From Rhizomys pruinosus (taxonomy: Eukaryota > Chordata > Mammalia > Rodentia > Spalacidae), in NCBI GenBank assembly GCA_009823505.1, contig VZQC01002896.1:3067079-3131078 (forward strand): DNA of 64,000 bases. The letters run 5' to 3'. Numbering within the stretch: the first letter of the stretch is position 1; each line of letters starts with the position of its first letter. A program made the translations under genes and the position numbers. Of this stretch, positions 12,474-27,600 are shown one piece after another. The notes beneath the pieces were generated by a model, which had not been told where the DNA came from, made no database searches, and worked only from the letters and a program-made list of their open reading frames with translations.

Positions 12474-15400
12474 GTAAATAAATAAATAAATACATAAAGC
12501 TGGCACTCTGCTGCATGGTAGAGCTCTTGCCTAGCATGCCAGTCTGCAGTACTTTGGAAAACAAACGTTTGACAAGGCGTACTTGATAAATTGACACTCC
12601 TAAATATTGAGCTTTCTTGAACTAAACACAGCTGTGAGCATAATACCAAAATGTGTTAATTTATAAATTAGCAAATTATGATCAAAACAGGACCAACCAC
12701 AAAAAGGTTCAGCTGTGTTACCTATGGGCTTGTGGTTCTTCAGCCATGCTATGGTGGGAGGAGGGATCCCAGCGGCCTCACATGTCAAGGTTACCGGATT
12801 GCCGACTGTCTCCACAACCATTTCTCTTTCAGGCCCTTCAATACTGGGAGGTACTGAAATAAGACAGAAGAAAATCGTGTATCCTCACCAAGTTAATCCA
12901 GGATACTCTCTGTCATTTGCATATCTAGGGGAAGAAGTTGTATTTGAGGCAGATGCTCACCATATACATTGAGGTGGAAATTTTTATCATCTCGTCCTGC
13001 TACATTTATAGCTCTACATACATACTGGCCTGTGTCAGATACCTAAAAGAAAAAGATACTATTGTATGTGCTCCATTAGGTGATAGATGACCAATCACAG
13101 GGTTCAAGTGTAGATTACATCATCAGTCATCTTTATGCGTGGTGCCCCACCCCTAGTCGCCTTCAGAAATCCTACTGCGTTCCTTTTGATGAAAATAAGT
13201 TCAGTGGCTTTGGGCATGTACTTTTTCATGAATGATATTGTTCACTGTGGGAAGGGGGTAGGCATCTTCCAGGGAGCTCTTCTACAACCCCACCATGGAG
13301 ACAGGATGCTCAGACAAGGATTAAAGATGCACCTCAGCTTTCTTGACGTGCAGCATTTGTCCACCAGTTAAAATCTCTACGTGGGAAGATTCCGTTATCA
13401 TCCGCCCATTCTTGTACCAGGTGATGACGGGAGGAGGGACAGCATTAGACTCACATTCCAATGACACTGAAGATCCTTCTCTTACATTAACTACAGAAAG
13501 AGATTCGCTGCCCTGATCCTTGATGCTTGGGGGCACTGAGGCAGGAAACAAGAACAGAATTTTTACATTTTTACCAAGTCGCTCAGATAGAAAGTGTGAA
13601 ATGAAATGAAATTATATTATGGAGAAACAAACAAACCATAAACGGTCAGGGAAACTTTTTTCTTGCTTTCACCAGCTTGGTTGATAGCTACACAGGTGTA
13701 CTCGCCGCCGTCAGACACCTTGGCCCGAATAAGCTGTAGAGTTCGACCACCTGGGGGCATATATGATATGAAATGATGTATAGAGATTGTTTCCAATTTT
13801 GTTTTGTTTTTAACACTTGTTTATTTGTCTATATGTGTGTGTGTGCTCATGTGACACAGCATGTGAGGAAGTCAGAGGACAACTTGTGGGAGTTGATTCT
13901 GTCTCTCCATTGTGTGGGTCCCAGGGATTGAACAAGTGCTTTCTGAGTTGAAATTTTCTCCAGTGCAGAGGTGACTTCTGTCCTGTTGTACTCTTTCATC
14001 TGTCTACCTGTCTGAAGGGGGCCAGCCTTCTGACACTGCTGTATGGTGTCGCCTGCAAACGCACTGGGTTGGACTCGTAGCTGTTCTGAAATGAATGTGG
14101 CACATGGGCCACATGCTAGACATCTGAATTTTATCTGTCCACTTGGGTACTTATTGATCACTCTCCATTCTTTTTAAATTTTACTGAAAATAATTTTAAT
14201 TTGCCTATTTTAGGGAGTCTGCTAATCCACGCAGAGGTCGGAGGACATCTTTCAAGCAGTCAGTTACACAGGTCCCAAGGACTGATCTGAGATTGTCAGG
14301 TTTGGCAGCAAGCACTCTGCCCACTCAGCTGTCTTGCTGGCCTTCACTTTCTACTCTATCTGTATTACTGCTTATGTATTTAACTGTCTATCATCTACAA
14401 TACAGGGGCTCACAGCAGAAAGCCGATGGGTTTATATGATACAGTGCTATTTACTATCTATGCAAAGAGCTACTGAACTGTTCTGGAATTGCATAATTTG
14501 TTGAAGGAGACTTTGGTATTGTACTAAAATCATGAAGTCTACACAGTATTACCATAATGGCTCTAATTGGGTAAAGAGGGACATTTAACTGTGAGCGAAG
14601 TGAGGAAGATGTTAAGTTGGAATGAGGTTGAGCTGAAATGGACTTTATATTATAGTGAGGGGCTTGGCTGCCTTTTGAGAAAGCAAGGCCCTTACCAGGC
14701 ACGATGAGAGCGTTGGTGTTCGGCTTGATGGGCTGCTCATTCTTGAGCCAGCTGAGGTCAGGAGGGGGAAAGCCAGAAACCTCACAGGTCAAAGAGATGA
14801 AATGATTCACCACCACAGTGAGATTTTCCGGGTTAGGACCAACGACACTTGGAGGAACTGTAAAAGACATGCAAATTAAAAACAAAACTTGACTTCAGAA
14901 GCACACATTCTTACTCACTGAATGTAAGCCCAAGCCCTGGGGTCTGTAAAAGTACTGGGCAAATGATTCTGTTAAATATCCGGTGGTCTAGCGAGGCATG
15001 GTGGTGCACGCCTTTAATCCTAGCACTCAGGAGGCAGAGGCAGGCGGATCTTTGTGAGTTCAAGGCCAGCCTGGTCTACAGAGTGAGTTCCAGGACAGCT
15101 GGGGCTACAGAGAGACCTTGTCTCAAAAACACCAAAAAAAAAAAAAAATCTGGTGGTCTTTACTAGACCCTCTAAAGACTTCAACAAACCTGTGTCCATC
15201 AGGTTTGTTTTTCTAATCAAAAGAATTTATCAGAATTTTCAACGTAAAATATTTTCTATACTTATTTGTAAGATATAAGTAGTGATCCAAATAATTTTTT
15301 TCAATGTACAAAGAAAAGACCTAATATGTTTTTAAATAACTTGGATAATTCTGTTTTTAGGATGTTATTTTCAAAGTATTTTTCTTTTCTTATAGTAATA

Positions 15401-18400
15401 ATTTCGTAAGTTTAATTTTGGGATTTTAGTGTATCATCCAGCATACAACATAAATCCAAAGTGTAGACCTATGGAGCAAAAATGCCAAGATATAGACAAT
15501 ACTATTGTTTACTGTTCAAAACAAACAAGAACAAAACTGCAAAAGCAGTTCAGAGAAAAACTGGAAGAAGAATGATCTGAATAACACTCTGGCATGCTCG
15601 GCATTCAGGCTTATGGGACAACTGACATTTTACAAAGAAAACACAGAAAGCAGAGTATCATCCATACTCAAATGGTTTTCTATGAAAGGGAGGAGAAAAA
15701 AAAGCAAGAATGAGACATAAAAATGAATGAATATATTAACAAAAAAAGGTAGAAACAAGTTCAGACTGCAACAAAGAGCTGGGCACAGAGGAGAGAACAC
15801 AACTAATGAAGCACCATTGTATCTGCTCCAGTATTCTGGCTGAGGTCTTCATATCAAAAGATATCCTTTTTTTTTTCTTTTGATGTCACATGGATTTTAT
15901 TTTTCCACTCATTCATTAATTATAATATTAATTCATTCACAACTATTCATTGAGTTCCTACTGTATCCCAGACACTGTGCTAGGTGACACCATATGGGAC
16001 ATGCAATAGACAAAGACCCTACAGAGTAAGTAGAAAAAGAAGATCCTGAACTAAAAGTAGCAGCTGAAGTTTTCTTGGTTGATAAAGCCACAACAGCCAA
16101 CGTTTGGAACACTGACATTTCATACATTGACTTTTCATACATCTATGTCCTAGACACGCAGTTCACATCATAAACAACACAGCTGAGATGAAGAAAGGTT
16201 AACATCTTGCCCAAAATTCCACAGCTTGTGATTGAAGGCAACATGTTTGGAGAAGGAGCCACGCTCTCAGTGCCCTTATCCTCAGTCACTGCTCCATCCT
16301 GCTTGAAATCTCATGTGGTGAGTGTCAACCAGGAGGGATGGCTGATAAATGAATGTGTCCTCCAGGGTCATATGCGGTGGCCCTTTGCCGCCATATTTGG
16401 AAATGGACTCTCTGAAGAAGGAATTAAAGTCAAATGAGGTCATAAGAGCAGGGACTTAACTCCTTAGGTTTAGTGTCCTTCAAGGAGACACCGGAGAACC
16501 CGCACACACTCTCTCTCCAAATTCATTCACAAAAAAGCCACATGAGGCCATGTAATGACAAAGTGACTATCTGAAAGCTAGGAAGTGATCTCTTTGAGAA
16601 AACACTTTTAGAACCTTGGTCTTAACACTACCTAGTTATCAGAGCTATAGGAAAAGAAACTTCTGTGGTTGAAGTAATACAAACGATGGTATTCATTAAA
16701 ACAGCCTGAGTAGACCAAGACAGAATTCTTTTGATATCTGAGGAGAAGGTAAAGAGCGAATCACTGTGAGGTGGACAGACAGAAGAGCAGGCCTGGACAA
16801 TTCAGGGAGCCCAGCTGAAACTGGGACTCTACCAGTATTATTCTCTCTAAGGTCTCTCCTAGCCATGGTTAGTGACCCAGGTATGCTTATGGTGCAGATG
16901 TCAGACCAAAAACGGATACTTCAATAGACAAAAGCAACAAAGTATTGCATTTCTTGACTTAAACTGCCTGTGTTAAAACACTGGATCTGCTTTTGTAAAG
17001 TGTATAACTTTGAGCATGTTCCTTAAACTGAGTGATCTGCATATCTCCATCTGGAAAAGAGGAATTAAAGGACAAGTATTTGGGATCACTGAGATAATTC
17101 CATGACATAGTGGGGATAAAACACTTGACATAGCACCTAATGCCTTTGAAGCAGTTAGTATGTTGCCACTTGCTGTTTATAGATTTGAACATTTATATAG
17201 AACTTTTACAATGGGGTATGGGGCTGAGAGAAGATACTGAAAAGTTGTTTCATGAAAATTAAGCTGGTTGTGAAGTGAAGTGATCTTTTGTTCTGGAACT
17301 CACCAAGTCAGCTAGACTGGTTGACCAAAAAACCCCAGGCTCCTTTCTGCCTCCAAGTGCCCAGTGCTGGGATTACAGACATGTCCCCAGTGCTGGGATT
17401 ACAGACATGTCCCCAGTGCTGGGATTACAGACATGTCACCAGTGCTGGGATTACAGACATGTTCCCGGTGCTGGGATTACAGACATGTCCCCAGTGCTGG
17501 GATTAAAAACATGTTCCCAGTGCTGGGATTACAGACATGTCCCCAGTGCTGGGATTACAGACATACTCCCAGTGCTGGGATTACATACCTGTCCCCAGTG
17601 CTGGGATTACAGACATGTCCCCAGTGCTGGGATTACAGACATGCCCCAGTGCTGGGATTACAGACATGTCACCAGTGCTGGGATTACAGACATGTCCCCA
17701 GTGCTGGGATTACAGACATGTCCCCAGTGCTGGGATTACAGACATGTTCCTATGCTGGGATTACAGACATGTTCCCAGTGTTGGGATTACAGACATGTCC
17801 CCAGTGCTGGGATTACAGACATGTCCCCAGTGCTGGGATTACAGACATGCATTGCAATGACCAGTTTTTCACATGGGTGGAGGAGGTGGAACTCAGGTCC
17901 TCATGGATGTGTGACAAGGACTCTACTGAGTGAACTATCCCCCCAGTATGAGTGTTTTGCCTGCATGTATGTAAGTGCATTGTGTCATGCAATGTTCACA
18001 GCAGCCAGAAGAGGGCATCAGATCCTCTAGAATTGGAATACAGCAGACTACAAGACATAGGCGTAGGAAAAGACTTCCTAAATCAGACAGCAGCTGCACA
18101 AGAATTAAGGTCGACAATTGACAAATGGGACCTCATCAAACTCAAAAGCTTCTGTACATCAAAAGAAACAATCAAGGAAGTGAAGAGAAATCCCACAGAG
18201 TGGGAGGAAACCTTCACTGCAGATACATCTGACAAAGCATTGATTTCCAGAATATATAAACTACTCAAAAAACAAAGAAAAAAGAAAACAAATGACCCAC
18301 TCAATAGATGGAGCAAAGAACTGAACAGAGACTTCACAAGTGAGGAATTAGAGATGTCTGAGAAACACCTCACGAACTGTTCAACATCACTAATCATTAA

Positions 18401-21155
18401 GGAAATGCAAATGAAAACCACTTTAAGATATCATCTTACTCCAATAAGACTGGCTAGGATCAAGAAAACAAATGATACCAAGTGCTGGAGAGGTTGTGGG
18501 GAAAGGGGAACACTCATCCACTGCTGGTGGGAATGTAAACTCATGCAGCCACTATGGAAAGCAGTGTGGAGAACCCTTGGAAGACTTGGAATGAACTTGC
18601 CACCCGACCCAGCCATACCACTCCTGGGCATGTACCCTCAAGACTTACACCACCACAGAGATACATGCACGGCCATGTTTATTGCAGCTCTCTTCACAAT
18701 ATCAAGGAGCTGGAACCAACCTAAATGCCTCTCTCTGATTTTTTAATGGATGTTTATTTTTTAATATCTTTTGTCCTATATAGATTTATGGTGAATACTC
18801 ATAACAAGCATGTTTGATTAATGCATTCTTCCTAGGAAGTCCATATTTGTTTCTGTTTAGGCCAGGTACAGGGCTATGAAGGAATGTACCTCAGTAATAC
18901 AACACTTGCCTACTATAACACAGATCATGGGTTTGATCTCTAGAGCTGCAAAAACAAATGAACAATTTGCTTAGTTCAGACATACACACTGAAATACCTG
19001 AAAGGTATTTATTGAGCATCTACAGTGTAAGAATATAAAGACAAGGCTGGTGTGGTGGTGTATACCTTTAATGCCAGCACTCAGGAGGCAGAGGCAGGCG
19101 GACAGATCTCTGTGAGTTCAAAGCCAGCCTGGTCCACAGAATGAGTTCAAGGACAGCTGGCGGTACAGGGAGACCCTGTCTCGAAAAGACCCGCCTCCAA
19201 AAAAAGACCAAAAACAAAACAAAACCGTATCTATGGCATGTCTATTATGTGTGAGAACTTAAATTTGACAAATGATTTAGGTATACTGTGGTTTAAGGAA
19301 CTGTTCAACCACAGAGTAGTCTTTTCTTCTTAGAAGAAAACTTACTGGATACCAGAAGAAAATATTCAATGTAATTCTGCACTTGAAGGCAGAACTGGTT
19401 TTAATCATGACTGGTAGATAATTCATTCACTAGCTAACTAGTTAACTAGCTCAACTTCACATAAACCTGTCGTCTTTGGGACTTCAAATTTCAATTTTTG
19501 TTTCCCTTATATTGGAGTAACTGCTTTTTTTGAAGGATGGAAATAATACAAGTCAGCTGCCTTGAAAATTTGTACTTTATAATTCCATCTTGCTTTTGTA
19601 GGAGGGAAAGGAGAAGTTGAATAAAGTAGTCTTCACATACTGATCAAGTTAAGGACAGAAAATTTGGCTGTGTACTCTAAGGCCAGCTTCCCTGTCCTGT
19701 CAAGTGTAGCCTAACAGATGCTTTAGGAACTGAGTTCTTACCGTGAACATTGAGGTTAAAATATTTTTTGGCACTTCCTGCTGCGTTCTTGGCAATACAC
19801 ACATACCTCCCGATATCTGTTATTTGAGCATTTAGAATCTAAGGGAAAAGTGGAGAAATGATCATTGACACTCTTAATAAAGAAGCTGGCAATATTTTAT
19901 TTTTAAGAAAAAACAAAAAATGTTCTTTCTAGTTAATACCGGATGAGTTTAAGCAAATGAAATTGTTGTTGCACCAGTGCGAATGTTGCAAAAAATGTTT
20001 ATTTATAAAACCTCCAACAGAAAAGGTGAGTTCACAGACATTTGTGGGATCTTGACTATAAATGATCCCAAATCATTTTCCTGCTTTAAAGCCTGTGGAG
20101 TGGAACAGTGAGGTAATCCTGGCTTTGTGATTGGCTCTGGCTGTGAAATTTGTGAGGGAGTGATGGTGTATCATTTAAGAAACATCACAGGCCTCTATAC
20201 TTCTGCTCGTGCCATCTATGGGTGGCTGGCTGGTTTGCTGGAGGTGTGCTGGGACTGCAACCGAAGCCCCTGACATTGTGCAAAATCCTGGAGAGATTAT
20301 CCCAGCCATTTATTCAATTCACAGCTCTGCAGATATTGAATAAGCTCAGCTGAGACCCAAGATTCCACCCATTCAACTAGTAGTTTCGTAAGGTAAATAA
20401 ATCCTTAGTGCTTACAGACATTGGGTTTTGGAGGAACTTGTTTTTTTGTATCAGAAGTTAGCTAATACAACAGAATGCTTATTTTATTATGTAGACTTTT
20501 CTTTCTATCTACAGACCTTTCAGCCCTAGGCACAAAAATACTTAAGGATTTGGATAGGGGTTCTATGGTCTAGATATAATCATGGGTAGATAATACTTCA
20601 TGAATTCAAGTTTTTTCATAAGCAGTGAATCTGAGTTTTTAAAATAACGAATTTGTGACATAGTCTTGTGTGCTTGGATTTATGAAACAATAGAATATTA
20701 TTTATTATGTTCAACTAATAATTTAATCACATTAGATCTTAACAAAAAATTGGTGTTATGTCTACAAATCCCAATTTTTTAGGACACTTGAACAGAAAAA
20801 AATAGACACATCAATTAAGAAACAACAGACCTGTATATTTATGTGTTTCCCGTTATGAATTGCCTGTGCCAATACAAGACAAATATAAGCTATGGGAAGC
20901 CTTACACTACTCAGAATTTTATTATAAAAGTATCCAATATAAAGACTGCAACACATTTTCATAATATGGTTTATTTTAATCAAAAATTAGATTTTAATAA
21001 ACTTGGGGGTGTATTTATGTACAGATATTCTGTAAGAATTCATACCAAAGTTTACCATGGTCATTCTAATAGTGAGAAGAGACTGGAGAAGAATTGTATA
21101 TTCTCTTGATGGTCATTTACCTTGACATATGTGTTAATGAACTAATAAAATTATT

Positions 21156-21194
<39 letters not shown>

Positions 21195-24100
21195 TTTTGG
21201 TGTTTTTGAGGCAAGATCTCCCTGTAGCCCCAGCTAGCCTGCAACTTGCTCTGTAGACCAGGCTGGCCTTAAACTCACAGAGATCCTCCTGCCTCTGCCT
21301 CTAGAGTGCTGGGATTGAAGGCCTGCACCACCATGCCCAGAACAATAAAATTATTTTTAATTAACCTTAATCTAGAAGATAATTACCATAATGTCAAAAA
21401 AAACTTTTAAAATTGGATTTTTAGTTTTACCTGTAAAATTCTACCATTAGACAGGAACTTGTGACGATCATCTTCCACCAAGGGCTGTCCATCTTTCTGC
21501 CAGGAATTCCTGGGTGCCGGGCTGCCACTGGGTGAACATTCCATCTGTGTACTCTTATTCACTAGCACGGTGACTTCTTCTGGGAGATCACTGTTCGCTC
21601 CCTTGATAATGGGTGGCACTGAAAGGATTGCAAAAGAGAGATACCGATGAGCAACGGGGGTGTTAATGTTAGTTTTCTGTCAGCTTTTAAAAGTGTTGGA
21701 TGATAACAGCAAGGAAAACTAGAAGGGAAAAATCACGCTCTGCAACAGAATTTTACATTAATAACCTGGGATGTTGAAAATGCATGAAGATTTGGTTCTA
21801 CCCTCTTTTACTAACCCCTACGCTGCAAGAGAAGCATTCCCATGTAGATAAATTTCAATTTTCCCCCAATATATCCTGTTGTTTTTCTCTTAACACCTTC
21901 TATAATGTCTTCTGGGCTTTCAAGCACACAAAGAAGTTTTAATACTAATCCATATTTAAGACAGTTTTGTCATCAAGTCAAGCCAGATAAATTAAAGCTT
22001 TTAGAGTATACTTGAAATGTTCACAGTTGGTTTTCTTTGTAGGGGAGTCCTATGGGGTAGTTCAAGCTCCCAGCCACTGCATCAACAGAATGGGCATCAG
22101 TATCACCTGGGAGCTTGGTTAGAAATCACGTCTGTGAGCCCCACCCAGACTTGCTCCATAGGCAAGCTCTTCAAGTGACCCCCAGGCATGTCTGAGAACT
22201 CACTCTCAATTATCCTACACATATTCATTTTCATTTAAGACAATACTATCAAATTTACATACATTTTAGCTATGAAAAAAATCACACATTATCTATGTAG
22301 TAAAAACTGTAAATGTTAAGTAAATTAAGAACTTGTGTCAGCTACATTTGCAAATCCAGGTATCTACTTTTCAAAGTAAATAATGATTGCTTTGTAACCT
22401 TAGTGTATATGTCACATGCTGTGCAATCAACAGATAGTCATCAAATAAACACACTTTAAACTTTAATGGTTTTTGTCTTCTATCTCTCTGGGGATGTTTT
22501 AAAATATAATTTTAAAATTTTATTTATTATTTTTATGTGTATGAGTGTACTGTCCACATGTAGGTTGGTGCACCCATGTCGTGCAATGCTGCAGAGGTCA
22601 GAAAAGGGTGTCGGATTTTCCTGGAATTGGGAGTTAAAGACGGTTCTTAGCCACCATGTAGGTGCTGGGAATCAAACCCGGCTCCTCTGCAAGAGCATTC
22701 GGTGCTCTTAACTGCTGAGCCATCTCTCCAGCCCACCTCTGGGGACTTTTATAGACTTCTCTTTGCACTGAAAACTTCAGTCTGCTTGTCTTCCCTCTTC
22801 GAAATCAGTACATCTAATCATCTATTTTAATCGTCAGTTGATTTCCAGGCTCACCGTTCCTTTTGCCAAGCCCAGAGCTCAGGATGGGTCACTTCAGTGA
22901 TGCCCACGACTCCGACACTTGCTGCAATGCTCCCCAGGAGTTTCACAAAGCGCACTTGTGACACCTTCCTTCTAAACCCGGGATAAACCACACCATCTGT
23001 ACTTTTTAGACTTCTGCCTCCTGGTTACTGAGGGTGAAAGCAATGACTGAGCCAAATGGTCCAACTATAGGCTGCGACATGTCCTGTAGTGGTCAGTGCT
23101 GATATATTCCGTTGTCTAGAGGACCACATTGCAACCCTGCCACTGTTTCTTTTACACTCACTAAATGCATTTGACATATATTGTGTAGTTTCTTTCATTA
23201 AAATATCTCTCATTCGGGGCTGGAGAGATGGCCTAGCGGTTGAGAGGCCCGACTGCTCTTGCAGAGGACCCAGGTTCGATCCCCAGCACCCAAATGGCAG
23301 CTAAGAACTGTCTTTAAGTCCAGTTCCAGGGTAATCCGACATCCTCTTCTGACCTCTGCGACACTGCACGACATGGGTGCACAAACCTACATGCAGAAGG
23401 TACATTCATACACATAAAAATAAATAAAATAAAAAAATAATAAAAATATCTCTCATTCACTAAGGGCTTATTAACCTCAGTTATCTGTTATTTTTGGTAC
23501 ACATTCTTCTTGGCTGTTAGAGTATTAAGTCCCCATCCTCCATTCTATAAATACTCTTGAAACTTTAATGTAGCCTTTGTGTTCAGGTCCCCTGCCTCCA
23601 AAGTCTACAGGTAAGGTCAAGCTTTTTAAATTTATTCCTGGCTTCCAAGTCTAGTCTACTATTTTCTCTGCTATGTTTTTTCCTTTATGTCCAGTTATTT
23701 GCTCAAAATTTGACACTTTGTTCTGTCATAAGACCTAAATTTTTCTACTGGATTTCACCAATGCAACTTCTATTTTCAAAGCGAATGGGATTTTTATTCT
23801 GTAAAACTTGTTTAGCATTCATTGCTTGACAGTTTTCCCTGTGCACAGGAGTCTGGCCGTGGCAGCTCTCACTCATTCCTTCCCTTCTAGGTCGCTTTCC
23901 CTGGGATGGTCTTTGCTGTAGGAAGTAGACTAGCCTTTCTGCTGGAAACCTTGTCTCTGGGTATCATTTGTCTGAGCACAGCTGTGGAATCTCTAGTCTT
24001 TGTTCAGTTCTTGCTTCTCTGTAACAGTTCCTTACTCTAACTGCCCGTTCAACATTTTACATCAACATCCTGGAACTATGTCAAACTTAACACATCTGAA

Positions 24101-24605
24101 GCATTGACTTCCTTCCTGTGCATTTTCCCAGGTGTTCTGCTTCTATTAAACTTGTCACTATCGTTTCAGTTACCTTGAAAGACTCAGTGTCATGCTACAC
24201 TCTGACACTTCATACCACTTATCCACGTGCACTATGAGAATCTTTCATTCTGACTGCTTCCTACCTATTCACACAGCCTCTGCGCTAGCTCAGCCTCTGC
24301 CACCACTCATCTCTTCAGCCGAGAGAGAGACCACTACTTGACATCCATGCATCAGGTGGAGGAGACTCTGGCTTAAGAGCAGGCATAAGAACAAGGCCTT
24401 GTCAGTTAGAGTACTAGAACATCTTTGTCTCTGCAGTGGACTCAGAGATGCAGATGCAATTCACACGTGGCTATGGGAAGTCAGTTCATTAATAAATAGT
24501 AGGACAGAAAAGTTTAGTTTGGAAGTAAACTGGGAACAAGTAAGTCTAGAGCTGCTAAGGTCCACCCTGCTATCCAAGGGGATCTCTGACCTGGGAATGG
24601 CATTA

Positions 24606-24651
<46 letters not shown>

Positions 24652-27600
24652 GCCAAGGGACTAGAGAGCTGGAATCCTGCTGATGTTAAGCTCTTTTGAG
24701 CCACAGAAGTCAGATATGATGTCAGCTAGCTCTACTCTGGGACTCAGCAAGTTATTAAATCAGTAACAGTCTTCCCTCCCTCCGTCCCTCCCTCCGTCCC
24801 TCCTTCCTTCCCTCCCTCCATCTTCCATTTTGTTATTTAGGATCTTAGTAGTCCTGACTAATGTACTCTCACTTTGTATATAAGACAATTAACTCCTTGG
24901 GAGAAGTGCCAGTTTCAGATTATCTTTATAGTTTCTAAAGTGCTTAGGGTAATATCTTGCATACAGTAGTTGCTGAAAAACATTTTTGAGTGAAAAATGC
25001 ACAATAAACCAAAGAATGTAAACTTACACAATACGCGGACGTCATACTGAAGGGAATCTTCTCCTGCCTCGTTCACAGCCACACAGGTATACCTCCCAGC
25101 ATCCTCTGCTTTAGCCCTGGGAATCTGCAAGACTCGCCCTCCTGAAAATATATTCTAGTATGTTTACTTCTCTAAACAGTGGAGTGAACACAGATCACAA
25201 ACAGAGCTACAACTTTTCCAGGTCTAATGACTTCCATTCATTTCTTTTGAGGTTTCTGCTTCATGTAATCACTTAGTTTTGAGCTCAGACACTCTCCACT
25301 TTCCAAACAAGTACTTCATTATTTACCAAGTGATCCAATACTGTGATGCAAGTCAGATCCTGAGAAATGACTAGCAGGTGTAAATTTTCCTGGATGGGAG
25401 AAGGTTATTCTATGCTCTCTGTCACATTCCACATGGAATGATACCACAGAGTCATGTTTTGCTTTTATGGTTTTGGATATTTTTAATTGACATTTGCATT
25501 GTTTCCTAAAGAACATTTGAAGAAATATATCCAGGGATATAAAAGAGCAAGAAGTACCATACCTTACAGATATTTAAGATTGCACAGAATTCCTAAAGAC
25601 AAAAAATTGCAAAATATTTTATGCTGCTACTACAACTTGGGGAAAAGTTAGGAAGAAAAACTTCCACCTATGTTCACTAATTATATTTCGTATAATTTGT
25701 CTTATGTTGTTCTATTCTATGTATAAATGTTTTCTGAAGCATTCCCAGTAGGTTGGAGACAGGATTTCCTTTTAATCCTATATACTCACAAAACTTTTTT
25801 TTTTTTGAGATAGAGTTTTCCTGTAGCTGCAGCTGGCCTGGAGCTCACTATGAAGATCAGGCTGGCCTCAATCTCACAGAGATCTGCCTGCCTTTGCCTC
25901 CAGGGTGCTAGTATTAAAAGTGTGCACCACCACGTATAGCTACAAATCCATTTTTAAAAAGTCTTATTAACATTGCTTTCTTTAAAAAAATTATTGGTTG
26001 GAGAATTTGGAAAGGAAAAGAATGGCAAACTCACATTGCAGCAACGGTGACAAATTCCACAAAATGATTGAAGCTTGATAGTTCAGGTTTTTCAGTAAAT
26101 AATATATAAAATTATAGTAGACATATAGAATTGTGAATTTACATTCTAAAATACAATTATATATTTTTAGTTCGAGAATTTTGTCAGTTTAGTTATAACA
26201 GTACTTTCTTTTTCTTTTTCTTTTTCTTTTTTTTTAGCTTCCCAGACTGTGATTTTTATCTCTAGAAGTTCAATTAGGTATTTTACATTTTCTGTAGGGC
26301 ACAGCTGAAGGCACACTGGGGCTGTAGAAGCGTAATGGAAAACTTTTTGGTGCCTGGGAACGGGAGAGGTCCTACATCATGACCTGGATGCTCAGGACCA
26401 TGCGCAGAGTCAAGAACACAGCTGGCCTGAAGGGAGGTGGGAAGTCCATTCTAGAGAATCAGTCCTCAGAGTCTACAAATGACAGAGACCTCCCCTGTCC
26501 CCAGCATAAGCCCAACACAGAGGCAAAGCCACTGCCATGCACAGTCTCAGACTTCAGGGGAAGAGGCCGAAACTGCTGATCAACATCAGGATGTATGAAG
26601 TCCATCTTCTTCTCTGCTCCACCCACTACCAGAGAAATGTGGAATCCTGACTGACTGTAGGAGTCCCAAACTCCAGACTCATTTGAGCGGAACCATAGCT
26701 CCAGGTTCACTGGAGGGGAGCCACATAATCTCTTATATAGCCCTAGTGCAATAACCAAAAGAAGGAAATTTAATAAGCAATACAAAAATATTTGTATTAA
26801 ATCTGTAGCCTCTATTCAAATGTCAGTACTATTGCAATAGCTTTTTATAACCATTTTCCCCAGACCCTGACTCAAACAGAATCACACATTATGTATACTT
26901 ATTATGTCTATTTAGGGTCCTTTCATTTTGTTTTTTTATTTTATTTATTTATTTTTGAGATAGAGCCTCCTAGTAGCCTGAGGTGGTCTGGAACTCACTA
27001 TGTAGACCAGGCTAGCCTCACACTCATAGAATTTTTTTTTTATTTTTAAAAAGATACTATTAACTAATTTGGGTCAACTTCACATACTTTTTTTTTTCTT
27101 TTGGTGTTTTTGAGACGGGGTCTCCCTTTAGTCTCAGCTGGCCTGGGACTCACTCTGTAGACCAGGCTGGCCTTGAACTCACAGAGATCCACCTGCCTCT
27201 GCCTCCCAAGTGCTAGGATTAAAGGCGTGCACCACCACGCCCGGCAACTTCACATACTTTTATGTACTGCAGTGGTCTTAAGGGTACAGTTCATGAGTTT
27301 TAACAAGCCCCGGCACATGCATTTTTAGATAATTATATTGAAGCACTAAAATATTCAAAAAATAGTCAACATATTTCCATCAATAAACCATATAATGACT
27401 AAAATATTTGAAACTAATAATCTGAACACAATCAATAGAGTAATAACCATTTTCACATAAATATTAGAATTTGTATTTATAATATATAGAAAGAAAATTG
27501 ATTCACGACACACAGAGAAAGGAAGCAGAAGGAAATCAACAGATTTCCAAGAATTGATGAATGGTCCTGGAATAGATCTGGTGTTCCATGTCAAGTTCTC

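Noticed and set aside
17358..17850. CRISPR-like appearance of regular repeats
   Set aside because: Units are directly adjacent with no unique spacers, and the setting is a rodent intron; the 50-bp array at 33.9 kb is rejected for the same reason.
17364..18030. Plus-strand open frames of up to 207 codons with a repeated motif, looking like a repeat protein
   Set aside because: They are produced by the 26-bp array, stay open in all three frames, and have no conserved protein character.
26320..26790. Possible processed pseudogene with open frames on both strands
   Set aside because: No poly(A), no target duplication and no recognisable protein; left as unclassified intron.
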